The notes under the pieces: model-generated
Databases searched by the model: none
What the model saw: the letters and a program-made list of their open reading frames with translations, nothing else
Told to the model about the DNA's origin: nothing
Shown here: positions 26,493 to 35,273 of the stretch, in pieces
How the letters are laid out: each line of letters begins with the position of its first letter
Position numbering within the stretch: the stretch's first letter is position 1
Assembly: GCA_000514715.1 (NCBI GenBank)
Contig: AZWL01000012.1
Coordinates: 124,001 to 188,000 of the forward strand
Direction: 5' to 3'
Source of the DNA: Streptomyces sp. CNH099
GTDB taxonomy: Bacteria > Actinomycetota > Actinomycetes > Streptomycetales > Streptomycetaceae
Length of the DNA stretch: 64,000 bases
Position numbers and translations under genes: made by a program

Positions 26493-28112
26493 ATGGACAA
26501 TGTGTCACGCCGGAAAGTGCTCCTCTCCAGCGCGGCCGTGGGCGGTGCCGCCGCTCTCGGCGGCGGTCGGGCCGCCGCCGCGCGCGGCGGTGCCGCGACC
26601 ATCACGCCCGCCGACGCCCGGTATCCCGACTTCGTCTCCGGCAGCAACGGCCGCTGGCGTGCCGCTCCCGACGCGATTCGGGTGGCGACGACCACCGAGC
26701 AGGTGGTGGCCGCCGTGGCGGAGGCCGTACGCGGCGGAAAGCGCATTTCCGTGCGCAGCGGCGGACACTGCTACGAGGCGTTCGTCTACCACCCCGACGC
26801 CCAGATCGTCATCGACCTGTCGGCGATGAACGACATCTCCTACGACCAGAAGCGGCGCGCGTTCGTCATCGAGCCGGGGTGCACGCTGATGGAGGTCTAC
26901 ATGGAGTTGTACCGGGTGTGGGGGGTGACGATTCCCGGCGGTTCGTGCGCGTCCGTCGGTGCCGGCGGCCATATCCAGGGCGGCGGCTTCGGGTTCCTGT
27001 GCCGGCAGTTCGGGCTGACCGTCGACTACGTGCACGCCGTCGAGGTCGTCGTCGTGGACGCCGCCGGCAAGGCCCGCGCCATCGTGGCGACCAGCGACGA
27101 GAACGACCCGCACCACGACCTGTGGTGGGCGCACACCGGTGGCGGCGGCGGCAACTTCGGCGTCGTCACCCGCTACTTCCTGCGCGCCCCCGGCACCGGG
27201 CGGCTGGCGCCGGAGGAGCAGTTGCCGCGGCCGCCCGGCGAGGTGTACGTGCACCAGCAGTCGTGGCCGTGGAGTGGCATCGACGAGGACCGGTTCCGCA
27301 CGCTGCTGCGCAACTACAGCGGGTTCTACGAGGAGTACAGCGCCCCCGGCAACCCGTACGCCGGCATGTTCAGCATGCTCGTCTGCAGCACGAGGGCCGG
27401 CGGCTCGATCTCGATGACGACCCAGATCGACGCCACCGTGCCGGACGCGGCGGGCAGGCTGGACGACTTCCTCGCCGAGGTCGGCGGCCACATGGGCGAG
27501 GCGCAGCCGGCGACGCTGTCGACGAACGAGGTGCGCGCGATGCCCGAGCTGTTCGCGCCGCAGGCGCGGCCCTGGCTCGTCGCCACCCGCCAGCTCGGCG
27601 GCTCCGGCTGGGGCGGGCGCGGCGACTACAAGTCCGCGTACCTGCGGCGGACGTTCCCGGACGACCAGATAGCCGCCCTGTACCGGAACCTCACCGAGAC
27701 GGACCTGCGCAGCGCGCTCGTGTCGATCGACTCGTACGGCGCCCAGGTCAACGCCGTCGAACCGGACGCGACGGCCATGGCGCAGCGGGACTCGATCATC
27801 AAGCTGCAGTACCAGGCGTACTGGAGCGAGCAGTCCGAGGAGGCCGCGAAGCTGGACTGGATCCGCACGACGTACCGCGACGTGTACGCGGCCACCGGCG
27901 GCGTCCCCGTCCCCAACGAGGTCAACGACGGCTGCTACGTCAACTACCCGGACATCGACCTCGGCGACCCGCGGTGGAACACCTCCGGCACCCCCTGGCA
28001 CGACCTGTACTACAAGGCGGGCTACGCGCGGTTGCAGCAGGTCAAGCGCATGTACGACCCGGGCGACGTCTTCCGCCACGCCCAGTCGGTCCGGCTGCCC
28101 GAGGCGGGCTGA
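26493..28112 (+). CDS. Tat-exported FAD-dependent oxidase of the BBE/PCMH family, bicovalent flavin type
   Basis: The 539-residue protein begins with a twin-arginine signal (NVSRRKVLLSSAAVGGAAAL), so it is exported folded with its cofactor. A PCMH-type FAD domain follows, with RSGGHCYEAF (His92, the histidyl-FAD attachment site) and PGGSCASVGAGGH (Cys152, the cysteinyl attachment site). The 60-residue spacing equals that of the two attachment residues in glucooligosaccharide oxidase, recalled as His70/Cys130. The C-terminus has a BBE motif (NEVNDGCYVNYPDIDL, YYKAGYARLQQVKRMYDPGDVF). Family members oxidise oligosaccharides to lactones, or act on secondary-metabolite sugars or alkaloids. A lactonase gene follows 125 bases downstream, which favours a sugar substrate. 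Confidence 0.88.
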   Translation: MDNVSRRKVLLSSAAVGGAAALGGGRAAAARGGAATITPADARYPDFVSGSNGRWRAAPDAIRVATTTEQVVAAVAEAVRGGKRISVRSGGHCYEAFVYHPDAQIVIDLSAMNDISYDQKRRAFVIEPGCTLMEVYMELYRVWGVTIPGGSCASVGAGGHIQGGGFGFLCRQFGLTVDYVHAVEVVVVDAAGKARAIVATSDENDPHHDLWWAHTGGGGGNFGVVTRYFLRAPGTGRLAPEEQLPRPPGEVYVHQQSWPWSGIDEDRFRTLLRNYSGFYEEYSAPGNPYAGMFSMLVCSTRAGGSISMTTQIDATVPDAAGRLDDFLAEVGGHMGEAQPATLSTNEVRAMPELFAPQARPWLVATRQLGGSGWGGRGDYKSAYLRRTFPDDQIAALYRNLTETDLRSALVSIDSYGAQVNAVEPDATAMAQRDSIIKLQYQAYWSEQSEEAAKLDWIRTTYRDVYAATGGVPVPNEVNDGCYVNYPDIDLGDPRWNTSGTPWHDLYYKAGYARLQQVKRMYDPGDVFRHAQSVRLPEAG

Positions 28113-28118
28113 CGGCGC

Positions 28119-28169
28119 GGCGCCCCGCGGTCCCCGGACGCACCCGTGAACTCCGGGCCGCGGGGCGCC
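28119..28169 (+). terminator. Hairpin between oxidase and lactonase genes
   Basis: GGCGCCCCGCGG (28119-28130) pairs with CCGCGGGGCGCC (28158-28169), and part of the 27-base loop can pair as well (TCCCCGGA with CTCCGGG). No clear T-run follows, only TATCC. It may be a partial terminator between the oxidase and lactonase genes. Confidence 0.5.
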
Positions 28170-28237
28170 GTATCCATCTCCGGCTCCACCGGCGGCCGCC
28201 ACCGCCGCCGTCCCCCCGCCACGAGAGGAGCACGGCC

Positions 28238-29509
28238 TTGAACGGATCCGCCCCGCCCCCGTCCCCCGGCCCCGAGCACCCCGCAGGCCCCGACGCCCCC
28301 GCCGGCCCGAGCCGGCGCCAGATGCTGCCGGTCTTCGGCGCCGCGGCGCTGGCCGGCGTCGTCCCCGCGCTGGGCGCCGCCCCGCCCGCGTCGGCCGCAC
28401 CCGCGGCCGCGGCACCCGCCGCCGCGGCGGACCGCGGCCCCCGCGCCGTGTACGTCGGCGGCTACGCCGGCGGCCCCGGCGCCCCCGCCGGGCTCGCGGT
28501 GTTCCGCATGGACGGCGGCGGCCGCCTCACCCCCGTCCAGGAGGTGCCCGGCGTGCCGAACCCCTCCTGGCTGGCGGTGCATCCCCGACTGCCCGTGCTG
28601 TACGCCGTCTGCGAGGTGAGCACTTGGAACGGGCAGCAGGGCGGCGGCGTCGTCTCGTACGCCGTCGACACCGCCACCGGCGAGCTGACCCGCACCGGCG
28701 ACCAGCCCGTGCCGGGGGTCCCCGCGCACGGCGCGCTCGACGAGCGCGGCGAGCACCTGGTCGTCGCCAACTACGGCGGCGGCACCTTCGCCGTCGTCCC
28801 GCTGCGCGCGGACGGTACCCCGGCCCCGGTGTCGGACACCGTCACCGCCACCGGCACGGGCCCCGATCCGCAGCGCCAGGCCGGGCCGCACCCGCACCAG
28901 GTCGTCTTCGACCCGGCGTACGGGTACGTCTTCGGCGCCGACCTGGGCACCGACCGGGTCTGGGCCTGGCGGCTGGACCCGGCGGCCGGGAAGCTGGCGC
29001 CGAACCCGCTGCCGTTCCTGCAGGTCGCCTCCGGCTCCGGCGCCCGCCACCTGGCGTTCCACCCGACCGGCCGGTTCGTGTACGTGGTGAACGAGCTGAC
29101 GTCGTCGGTGACGGCGTTCTCGTACGACGCCGGCCGCGGCACGTTCAGCTGGCTGCAGACCGTCAGCACGCTCCCCCGCGGCTTCTCGGGCGAGAGCTAC
29201 TGCGCGGAGGTCGCGGTGCACCCGGACGGCGGGACGGTGTACGTGTCCAACCGCGGGCACGACAGCATCGCCCGGTTCGCCGTGGCCGCCGACGGCCGGC
29301 TCGACCTGCGCGAGACCACCCCGACCGGCGGCGCGTGGCCGCGGCACTTCGCCCTCGCCCCGGGCGGCGACGTACTGCTGGTGGCGAACCAGAACAGCGA
29401 CGACGTGGTGGCGTTCCGCGTCGGCCGCTCCGGCGCGCTGCGCCGCACCGGCGCCACGGCCGCCGCGCCGAGCCCGGCGTGCGTGGCCTTCGGGGGCGTA
29501 CTGCCGTAG
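28238..29509 (+). CDS. Exported seven-bladed beta-propeller lactonase
   Basis: The 423-residue protein resembles 6-phosphogluconolactonase/lactonase-family propellers: repeated blade motifs such as NPSWLAVHPRLPVLYAVCEV, PHQVVFDPAYGYVFGADLG, ARHLAFHPTGRFVYVVNEL, VAVHPDGGTVYVSNRG and WPRHFALAPGGDVLLVANQ, the last being the family's closing blade. The N-terminus has a Tat-like signal (GPSRRQMLPVFGAAALAG) after 27 Pro-rich residues, so it is probably exported. The TTG at 28238 has GAGAGGAG seven bases upstream and no better start exists. It should hydrolyse sugar lactones outside the membrane, matching the product of the upstream oxidase. A strong terminator follows at 29612. Confidence 0.88.
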   Translation: MNGSAPPPSPGPEHPAGPDAPAGPSRRQMLPVFGAAALAGVVPALGAAPPASAAPAAAAPAAAADRGPRAVYVGGYAGGPGAPAGLAVFRMDGGGRLTPVQEVPGVPNPSWLAVHPRLPVLYAVCEVSTWNGQQGGGVVSYAVDTATGELTRTGDQPVPGVPAHGALDERGEHLVVANYGGGTFAVVPLRADGTPAPVSDTVTATGTGPDPQRQAGPHPHQVVFDPAYGYVFGADLGTDRVWAWRLDPAAGKLAPNPLPFLQVASGSGARHLAFHPTGRFVYVVNELTSSVTAFSYDAGRGTFSWLQTVSTLPRGFSGESYCAEVAVHPDGGTVYVSNRGHDSIARFAVAADGRLDLRETTPTGGAWPRHFALAPGGDVLLVANQNSDDVVAFRVGRSGALRRTGATAAAPSPACVAFGGVLP

Positions 29510-29611
29510 CCGGCACCCGCACGAGCACGAGCACCCGCACGAGCACGAGCGGGAGCGACCAGCCGGCCGACGAGCACGACCGACGGGCACGACCAGAGCA
29601 CACACGGCAAC

Positions 29612-29640
29612 GGGACGGGTGCCCACCGGGCACCCGTCCC
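29612..29640 (+). terminator. Intrinsic terminator after the lactonase gene
   Basis: GGGACGGGTGCCC (29612-29624) and GGGCACCCGTCCC (29628-29640) form a perfect 13-base stem with a 3-base loop, followed by TCTTGT. The preceding 29512-29600 holds irregular GAGCAC/CGAGCAC repeats and no gene. Confidence 0.8.
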
Positions 29641-29681
29641 TCTTGTCCGGCACCCTTTCCCGAAACCTTTTGTCAACACCA

Positions 29682-29754
29682 TTGACATACCACCGGGCTC
29701 TCTCTACGTTCCTCCGTCGAAACGCTTCGACATTTCTCATCGAAACGATTCGAC
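29682..29754 (+). promoter_or_regulatory. Promoter and two LacI-type operators of the sugar regulon
   Basis: TTGACA (29682-29687), a 17-base spacer and TACGTT (29705-29710) make a near-consensus sigma-70-type promoter. Operator O1, GTCGAAACGCTTCGAC (29716-29731), begins at about the transcription start, and O2, ATCGAAACGATTCGAC (29739-29754), lies 23 bases further, both ahead of the binding-protein gene. The TCGAA...TTCGA arms with a central CG are typical of LacI-family sites. A third copy at 36341 precedes GH3. Confidence 0.85.
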
Positions 29755-29780
29755 GAGGACGAACTCTCCCGGAGGCAGTG

Positions 29781-31085
29781 ATGTTGAAGGCACGGAGAAG
29801 GGCGCGCCTGCTGGCTGCCGCCCTGGCGGGAGCCCTGTCGCTGAGCACGCTGGCCGCGTGCGGCGACTCCGACGACGGCGGCTCGGGCGACGGAAAGACC
29901 CTCCGGCTCTGGCACTACGAGGGCCCCGACAGCGCCATGGGCAAAGCCTGGGCCGAGGCCATCAAGGAGTTCGAGGACAGCCACCCGGGGGTGAAGGTCG
30001 AGTTCGAGGAGAAGGGCTTCGAGCAGATCCAGAAGACCGCTCCCCAGGTCCTCAACTCCGACCAGGCGCCCGACCTCATGGAGTACAACAAGGGCAACGC
30101 CACCACCGGCCAGCTCTCCCGCCAGGGCCTGCTGACCGACCTCACCGAGGAGGCGGAGAAGCGCGGCTGGGCCGACGCCGTGCCGCCCACGGTGGCCACC
30201 ACCAGCCGCTACGACGAGAACGGCGTCATGGGCGACGGCGCCTGGTACGGCATACCCAACTACGCCGAGTACACGATGGTCTACTACAACAAGGACCTCT
30301 TCGCGGAGCACGGCGTCGAGGTCCCGACCACGTTCGCGGAGCTGGAGGAGGCGCTCGCGACGTTCGCGGACGCCGGGATCACGCCGTTCGCCAACGCCGG
30401 CGCCGAGTACATGGCGCAGCAGTACCTCTACCAGCTGGCCCTCAGCCAGGCCGACAAGGCGTGGGTCGACTCCTTCCAGATGGGGGGCGAGACCGACTTC
30501 TCCGACGCCGCCTGGACCTACGCCGCCGAGACCTTCGCCGACTGGGTCGACAAGGGCTACATCGCCGAGAACTCCTCGGGCACCAAGGCCGAGGACGCCG
30601 GGGTCTCCTTCATCCAGGGCAAGCACCCGATGCTGTTCTCCGGCAGCTGGTGGTTCGGCCGCTTCCAGGCGGAGGTGCAGAAGTTCGACTGGGACACCTT
30701 CCTGTGGCCGGGGAGCGACCTGACGCTCGGCTCCGGCGGCAACCTGTGGGTGGTCCCGGAGGGCGCCGACAACAAGGAGCTGGCGTACGACTTCATCGAC
30801 ATCACGATGAAGAAGGGCATCCAGAACATCCTCGGCGACAACGGCGGCGTCCCGGTCGCGGCCGACCCCGCCGCGATCAGCGACCCGCAGTCGCAGGCCC
30901 TGATCAAGGACTACACGACGCTCGCCGACGGCGACGGCCTCGCCTACTACCCGGACTGGCCGGCGAACGGCTTCTACGACTCGATGACCTCCGAGACGCA
31001 GAAGCTCATCACCGGCAGCGCCGAGCCGGGCGACGTGCTGAAGTCGCTGCAGTCCGAGTACGACGAGAACGTGCTGCAGGAATGA
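29781..31085 (+). CDS. Sugar ABC transporter substrate-binding lipoprotein
   Basis: The 434-residue protein has a lipoprotein signal with lipobox LAAC (Cys27 becomes the lipid-anchored residue) and the family 1 solute-binding layout: KTLRLWHYEGPDSAMGKAWAE, APDLMEYNKGNATTGQL, WYGIPNYAEYTMVYYNKDLF and GGNLWVVPEGADNKELAYDFI. It binds an oligosaccharide outside the membrane and delivers it to the two permeases that follow. GGAGG lies five bases before the ATG. It is the first gene of the LacI-controlled operon; its stop overlaps the next start (ATGA). The glycosidases downstream point to xyloglucan fragments as ligand, which is inference. Confidence 0.92.
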   Translation: MLKARRRARLLAAALAGALSLSTLAACGDSDDGGSGDGKTLRLWHYEGPDSAMGKAWAEAIKEFEDSHPGVKVEFEEKGFEQIQKTAPQVLNSDQAPDLMEYNKGNATTGQLSRQGLLTDLTEEAEKRGWADAVPPTVATTSRYDENGVMGDGAWYGIPNYAEYTMVYYNKDLFAEHGVEVPTTFAELEEALATFADAGITPFANAGAEYMAQQYLYQLALSQADKAWVDSFQMGGETDFSDAAWTYAAETFADWVDKGYIAENSSGTKAEDAGVSFIQGKHPMLFSGSWWFGRFQAEVQKFDWDTFLWPGSDLTLGSGGNLWVVPEGADNKELAYDFIDITMKKGIQNILGDNGGVPVAADPAAISDPQSQALIKDYTTLADGDGLAYYPDWPANGFYDSMTSETQKLITGSAEPGDVLKSLQSEYDENVLQE

Positions 31086-32083
31086 GCGCCCCGGTCACAG
31101 GGGCCGCCAAGGACGCGGCCCGCGCCGCCGGCGGGAGCGGAGCCCCCTCCCGCCGGCGGTGGCGCAAGAGCCGGGCCGGCCGGCCGCGCCCGACGTCCAC
31201 CGAAGGCTCGTACGCGCTCTACCTGCTGCCCGGCGCGCTGGCGTTCCTCGTCGTCATCATCGTGCCGTTCGTGATGAACACGGGGATCAGCTTCACCGAG
31301 TGGAGCGGCGTCGGCACGCCGGAGTTCACCGGGCTGGAGAACTACGACCGGCTCGTCGGCGACGAGGACTTCTGGGAGTCGTTCCGGCACAGCCTGGCGA
31401 TGGTGGCGGCGATGGCGCTGGTGCCGACGGCGGTCGGCCTGGTGCTGGCGTCGGCGCTGTTCGACTTCGTCGGCCGGCACGCCGGCAGCCGGTGGGTGGC
31501 GGTGCTGCGCGCCTGCTTCTACCTGCCGCAGGTGCTGCCGATCGCGGTCGCCGGCATCGTGTGGAGCTGGATCCTGGCGCCGGAGAGCGGCTCGCTGAAC
31601 GAGCTGCTGGGCGCCGTGGGACTGGACGCGCTGCAGCAGGACTGGCTGGGCGATCCGGACCTGGCGCTGTACAGCGTGATGGCCGTGATGGTGTGGGTGC
31701 AGATCGGCTTCCCGCTGGTGATCTTCATGTCCGGGCTGCAGCGCGTCGACCCGGCGCTGCACGAGGCGGCGGAGCTGGACGGCGCGGGCTGGTGGCGGCG
31801 GTTCTGGCACGTGACGCTGCCGCAGCTGCGGCCGGAGATCGCGGTGGTGCTGCTGTGGTGCACGATCGCGGCGCTGAAGGTCTTCGGCATGGTGTACGTC
31901 CTCACCGGCGGCGGGCCGGGCGGGGCGACGAACGTGCCGTCGTACTTCGCGTACCAGAACTTCTTCGAGAACTTCCAGGCCGGCTACGGCGCCGCGATCT
32001 CCACCGTCCTCACGGCGCTGATCCTGGTGCTGGCGGTCGTCGCCCTGAAGATGCAGACGCGGGCGGAGGACGAGAACGGATGA
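31082..32083 (+). CDS. Sugar ABC transporter permease, MalF/UgpA type
   Basis: The 333-residue protein has a basic Ala/Arg-rich cytoplasmic N-terminus of about 40 residues and six predicted membrane segments. The EAA loop that contacts the ATPase reads HEAAELDGAGWWRRFWHVTLP, near residue 225. It forms the translocation channel with the next gene product. The start overlaps the binding-protein stop and its stop overlaps the next start, so the three transport genes are translationally coupled. No ATPase gene is in the operon; streptomycetes commonly use one shared ATPase (MsiK) for several sugar importers. Confidence 0.92.
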   Translation: MSAPVTGAAKDAARAAGGSGAPSRRRWRKSRAGRPRPTSTEGSYALYLLPGALAFLVVIIVPFVMNTGISFTEWSGVGTPEFTGLENYDRLVGDEDFWESFRHSLAMVAAMALVPTAVGLVLASALFDFVGRHAGSRWVAVLRACFYLPQVLPIAVAGIVWSWILAPESGSLNELLGAVGLDALQQDWLGDPDLALYSVMAVMVWVQIGFPLVIFMSGLQRVDPALHEAAELDGAGWWRRFWHVTLPQLRPEIAVVLLWCTIAALKVFGMVYVLTGGGPGGATNVPSYFAYQNFFENFQAGYGAAISTVLTALILVLAVVALKMQTRAEDENG

Positions 32084-32901
32084 CCGCGGTCAGGAAGTAC
32101 CCCGTGCTCGCGGCCCTGGTGCTGGGCGCGGCGTTCATGGTGCTGCCGTTCGTCGTGGTGCTCATGAACGCGGTGAAGTCGCCGGAGGAGTACTCCAGCG
32201 ACGGGCCGCTGAGCATGCCGGACGGCGTGTACCTCGACGGGCTCACGGACTTCTGGGAGCGCGTCGACTTCGGGCAGAAGCTGTGGAACTCGGTGCTGAT
32301 CTCGGGTTCGGTGGCGCTGCTCGCCGTGGTGCTGTCGGTGCTCAGCGCGTACGCCATCGGCATCGGGCGGATCCGCGGGCGGCCGTACGTGCTGGCGTTC
32401 TTCGTGCTGGCGAACATGCTGCCGCAGGAGTCGCTGGTCTACCCGATCTACTACCTGTCGAAGGAGGCCGGCCTCTACGACACCCGGCTGAGCGTGGTGA
32501 TCGTCTTCACCGTGGTGCAGTCCGCCTTCGGCACGTACCTGCTGTCCTCGGTGCTCGGCGGCTTCCCGCGCGAGGTGATCGAGGCGGCGCGGATCGACGG
32601 CGCGACCAAGTGGCAGGTGCTGTGGCGGGTCGTGGTGCCCGTCAGCCGGCCCACGATCGGCGTCCTGATGGTGCTGTTCTTCATCTGGACGTGGAACGAG
32701 TTCCTGCTGCCGCTGGTCATGCTCGTCTCGGACGACAACCAGACCGTGTCCGTCGCCCTCGGCGTGCTGCAGGGCCAGCGGGACATGGACGCCACGATGA
32801 CCAACGCCGCCGCGCTGCTGGGCGTGCTGCCGGCGATCGCGTTCTTCCTCATCTTCCAGCGGACCCTGACCCGCGGCATCGCCGTGGGTGCGGTCAAGTG
32901 A
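32080..32901 (+). CDS. Sugar ABC transporter permease, MalG/UgpE type
   Basis: The 273-residue protein has six predicted membrane segments and the EAA loop IEAARIDGATKWQVLWRVVVP near residue 170. LMNAVKSPEEYSSDGPL after the first helix is typical of the MalG-like partner. It pairs with the upstream permease. Start by ATGA overlap with the upstream gene; the alpha-xylosidase gene begins 28 bases after its stop. Confidence 0.92.
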   Translation: MTAVRKYPVLAALVLGAAFMVLPFVVVLMNAVKSPEEYSSDGPLSMPDGVYLDGLTDFWERVDFGQKLWNSVLISGSVALLAVVLSVLSAYAIGIGRIRGRPYVLAFFVLANMLPQESLVYPIYYLSKEAGLYDTRLSVVIVFTVVQSAFGTYLLSSVLGGFPREVIEAARIDGATKWQVLWRVVVPVSRPTIGVLMVLFFIWTWNEFLLPLVMLVSDDNQTVSVALGVLQGQRDMDATMTNAAALLGVLPAIAFFLIFQRTLTRGIAVGAVK

Positions 32902-32929
32902 CCTCCGCCCTGACCCCGAAAGGCAACGC

Positions 32930-35221
32930 ATGAAGTTCACCGACGGCTACTGGATGCTGCGTGCGGGCGTCCGCGCCGCGTACCCCGTCGAGGTGCTCGA
33001 CGTCACCGCCGAGAACGGCACGCTCGACGTCCACGCGCCCACACAGCCCATCCGGCACCGCGGCGATCTGCTGAAGGGCCCGGTCATGACGGTCTCGTGC
33101 CACTCCCCCATGCCCGACGTGATCGGGGTGACGCTCACCCACTTCGACGGCGGCACCGACCCCGGGCCCCGCTTCCAGCTCGCGGACTCCGGATCGCACG
33201 CGCACGTGTCGTACGACGACGAGCACGCCCTGCTCACCGCAGGCAGCCTCGCCCTGCGGGTGGCCCGCGGCGGCCCGTTCCAGCTGGACTTCCGCACCGC
33301 CGACGGGCTGAAGCCGCTGACGTCGTCCGGGCCCAAGGGCATGGGGATCATGGAGACCGACACCGGCGACGGCGGCAAGCCCCGGCACTACCTGCGCGAG
33401 CAACTCGGGCTCACCGTCGGCACGCACGTGTACGGGCTCGGCGAGCGCTTCGGGCCGCTGGTGAAGAACGGCCAGGTCGTCGACATCTGGAACGCCGACG
33501 GCGGCACCGCCACCGAGCAGGCGTACAAGAACGTGCCGTTCTACCTCACCGACGCGGGCTACGGCGTCTTCGTCGACCACCCCGGGCGGGTGTCGCTGGA
33601 GGTGGGCTCGGAGGCGGTGTCGCGGGTGCAGTTCAGCGTCGAGGGGCAGGAGCTGACGTACTACGTCATCCACGGGCCGACGCCTAAGGAGATCCTGCGC
33701 AAGTACACGGCGCTGACCGGCCGCCCGGCGCTGCCGCCGGCCTGGTCGTACGGGCTGTGGCTGTCGACGTCGTTCACGACCTCGTACGACGAGGAGACCG
33801 TCACCTCCTTCATCGACGGGATGGCCGAGCGCGACCTGCCGCTGTCGGTCTTCCACTTCGACTGCTTCTGGATGCGCGAGTTCCACTGGTGCGACTTCGA
33901 GTGGGACCCGCGGGTCTTCCCCGACCCGGCGGGCATGCTGCGGCGGCTGAAGGAGCGCGGCCTGAAGATCTGCGTGTGGATCAACCCGTACATCGCGCAG
34001 CGCTCCCCGCTCTTCGCCGAGGGCCGCGAGGCCGGCTACCTGCTGCGCAAGCCGGACGGCGGGGTGTGGCAGTGGGACCTGTGGCAGCCGGGGATGGCGC
34101 TGGTGGACTTCACCAACCCGGACGCGCGCGCCTGGTACGCGGGCAAGCTGGCGGCGCTGCTCGACATGGGCGTGGACTGCTTCAAGACCGACTTCGGCGA
34201 GCGGGTGCCCACGGACGTCGTGTACTTCGACGGCTCCGACCCGGAGCGGATGCACAACTACTACACGTACCTGTACAACGAGACGGTCTTCGACGTGCTG
34301 AAGAAGCACCGCGGCGAGGGCGAGGCGGTGGTCTTCGCCCGCTCGGCGACGGCCGGCAGCCAGCAGTTCCCGGTGCACTGGGGCGGCGACTGCGAGTCGA
34401 CGTACGAGGCGATGGCCGAGTCGCTGCGCGGCGGCCTGTCGCTGGGGATGTCGGGCTTCGGCTACTGGAGCCACGACATCGGCGGCTTCGAGGGCACGCC
34501 GTCGCCCGCGCTGTTCAAGCGGTGGATCGCCTTCGGGCTGCTGTCGTCGCACAGCAGGCTGCACGGCTCGTCGTCGTACCGGGTGCCGTGGCTGTTCGAC
34601 GAGGAGGCCGTCGACGTGCTGCGGGTGTTCACCAAGCTGAAGCTGCGGCTGATGCCGTATCTGGACGCGGTGGCGCGCGAGGCGCACGAGCAGGGCGTGC
34701 CGATGATGCGGCCGATGGCGCTGGAGTTCCCGGACGACCGGGCGTGCACCCATCTGGAGCGGCAGTACATGCTCGGCCCGGACCTGCTGGTGGCGCCGGT
34801 GTTCAACGACGAGGGGGAGGTGTCGTACTACGTCCCGGAGGGCACGTGGACGCATCTGCTCAGCGGCGCCGAGGTGCAGGGGCCGCGGTGGGTGCGCGAG
34901 CAGCACGGGTTCGACAGCGCGCCGGTGCTGGTGCGGCCGGGCGCGGTGCTGCCGGTGGGCGCGGTCGACGACCGGCCGGACTACGACTACGCGGACGGGG
35001 TGACGCTGCGCGCGTACGGGCTGCGGCCCGGGCAGCGCGTGGACGTGCCGGTCGGGGGGACGGTGTTCTCCGTCGTCTGCGAGGGCGACACGGTACGGGC
35101 CTCCGCGGGCGGCGCCGCGCCCGAGCCCGGTGCCGGGAAGCCGTGGGCGCTGGAGGTGGTCGGCGGCCCCACCGTACGGGCGGAAGCGGGCCGCGGGGTC
35201 GTCGTGGCGGAGCTGGGCTAG
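32930..35221 (+). CDS. GH31 alpha-xylosidase, YicI type, intracellular
   Basis: The 763-residue protein aligns over its length with YicI-like GH31 enzymes. It starts MKFTDGYWMLRAGV (compare YicI MKISDGNWLI) and has the catalytic nucleophile Asp421 in FKTDFGERVPTD and the acid/base Asp487 in VHWGGDCESTYEAMAESLRG. The 66-residue spacing equals that of Asp416/Asp482 in YicI. HDIGGFEG follows. The YicI subgroup removes alpha-1,6-xylose from the non-reducing end of isoprimeverose and xyloglucan oligosaccharides, so the substrate assignment is fairly strong. No signal peptide: it works on imported sugar. The ATG at 32930 gives the normal N-terminus. Fourth gene of the LacI-controlled operon. Confidence 0.92.
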   Translation: MKFTDGYWMLRAGVRAAYPVEVLDVTAENGTLDVHAPTQPIRHRGDLLKGPVMTVSCHSPMPDVIGVTLTHFDGGTDPGPRFQLADSGSHAHVSYDDEHALLTAGSLALRVARGGPFQLDFRTADGLKPLTSSGPKGMGIMETDTGDGGKPRHYLREQLGLTVGTHVYGLGERFGPLVKNGQVVDIWNADGGTATEQAYKNVPFYLTDAGYGVFVDHPGRVSLEVGSEAVSRVQFSVEGQELTYYVIHGPTPKEILRKYTALTGRPALPPAWSYGLWLSTSFTTSYDEETVTSFIDGMAERDLPLSVFHFDCFWMREFHWCDFEWDPRVFPDPAGMLRRLKERGLKICVWINPYIAQRSPLFAEGREAGYLLRKPDGGVWQWDLWQPGMALVDFTNPDARAWYAGKLAALLDMGVDCFKTDFGERVPTDVVYFDGSDPERMHNYYTYLYNETVFDVLKKHRGEGEAVVFARSATAGSQQFPVHWGGDCESTYEAMAESLRGGLSLGMSGFGYWSHDIGGFEGTPSPALFKRWIAFGLLSSHSRLHGSSSYRVPWLFDEEAVDVLRVFTKLKLRLMPYLDAVAREAHEQGVPMMRPMALEFPDDRACTHLERQYMLGPDLLVAPVFNDEGEVSYYVPEGTWTHLLSGAEVQGPRWVREQHGFDSAPVLVRPGAVLPVGAVDDRPDYDYADGVTLRAYGLRPGQRVDVPVGGTVFSVVCEGDTVRASAGGAAPEPGAGKPWALEVVGGPTVRAEAGRGVVVAELG

Positions 35222-35273
35222 GGTCCGGCTGTCCGGCATGTCGAACGGCGGGCCGGTCGGGAAGGGGGAGTTG

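Noticed and set aside
26505..28415. Minus-strand 636-codon frame over the flavo-oxidase
   Set aside because: Shadow of a gene with clear Tat signal, FAD-attachment and BBE motifs on the plus strand.
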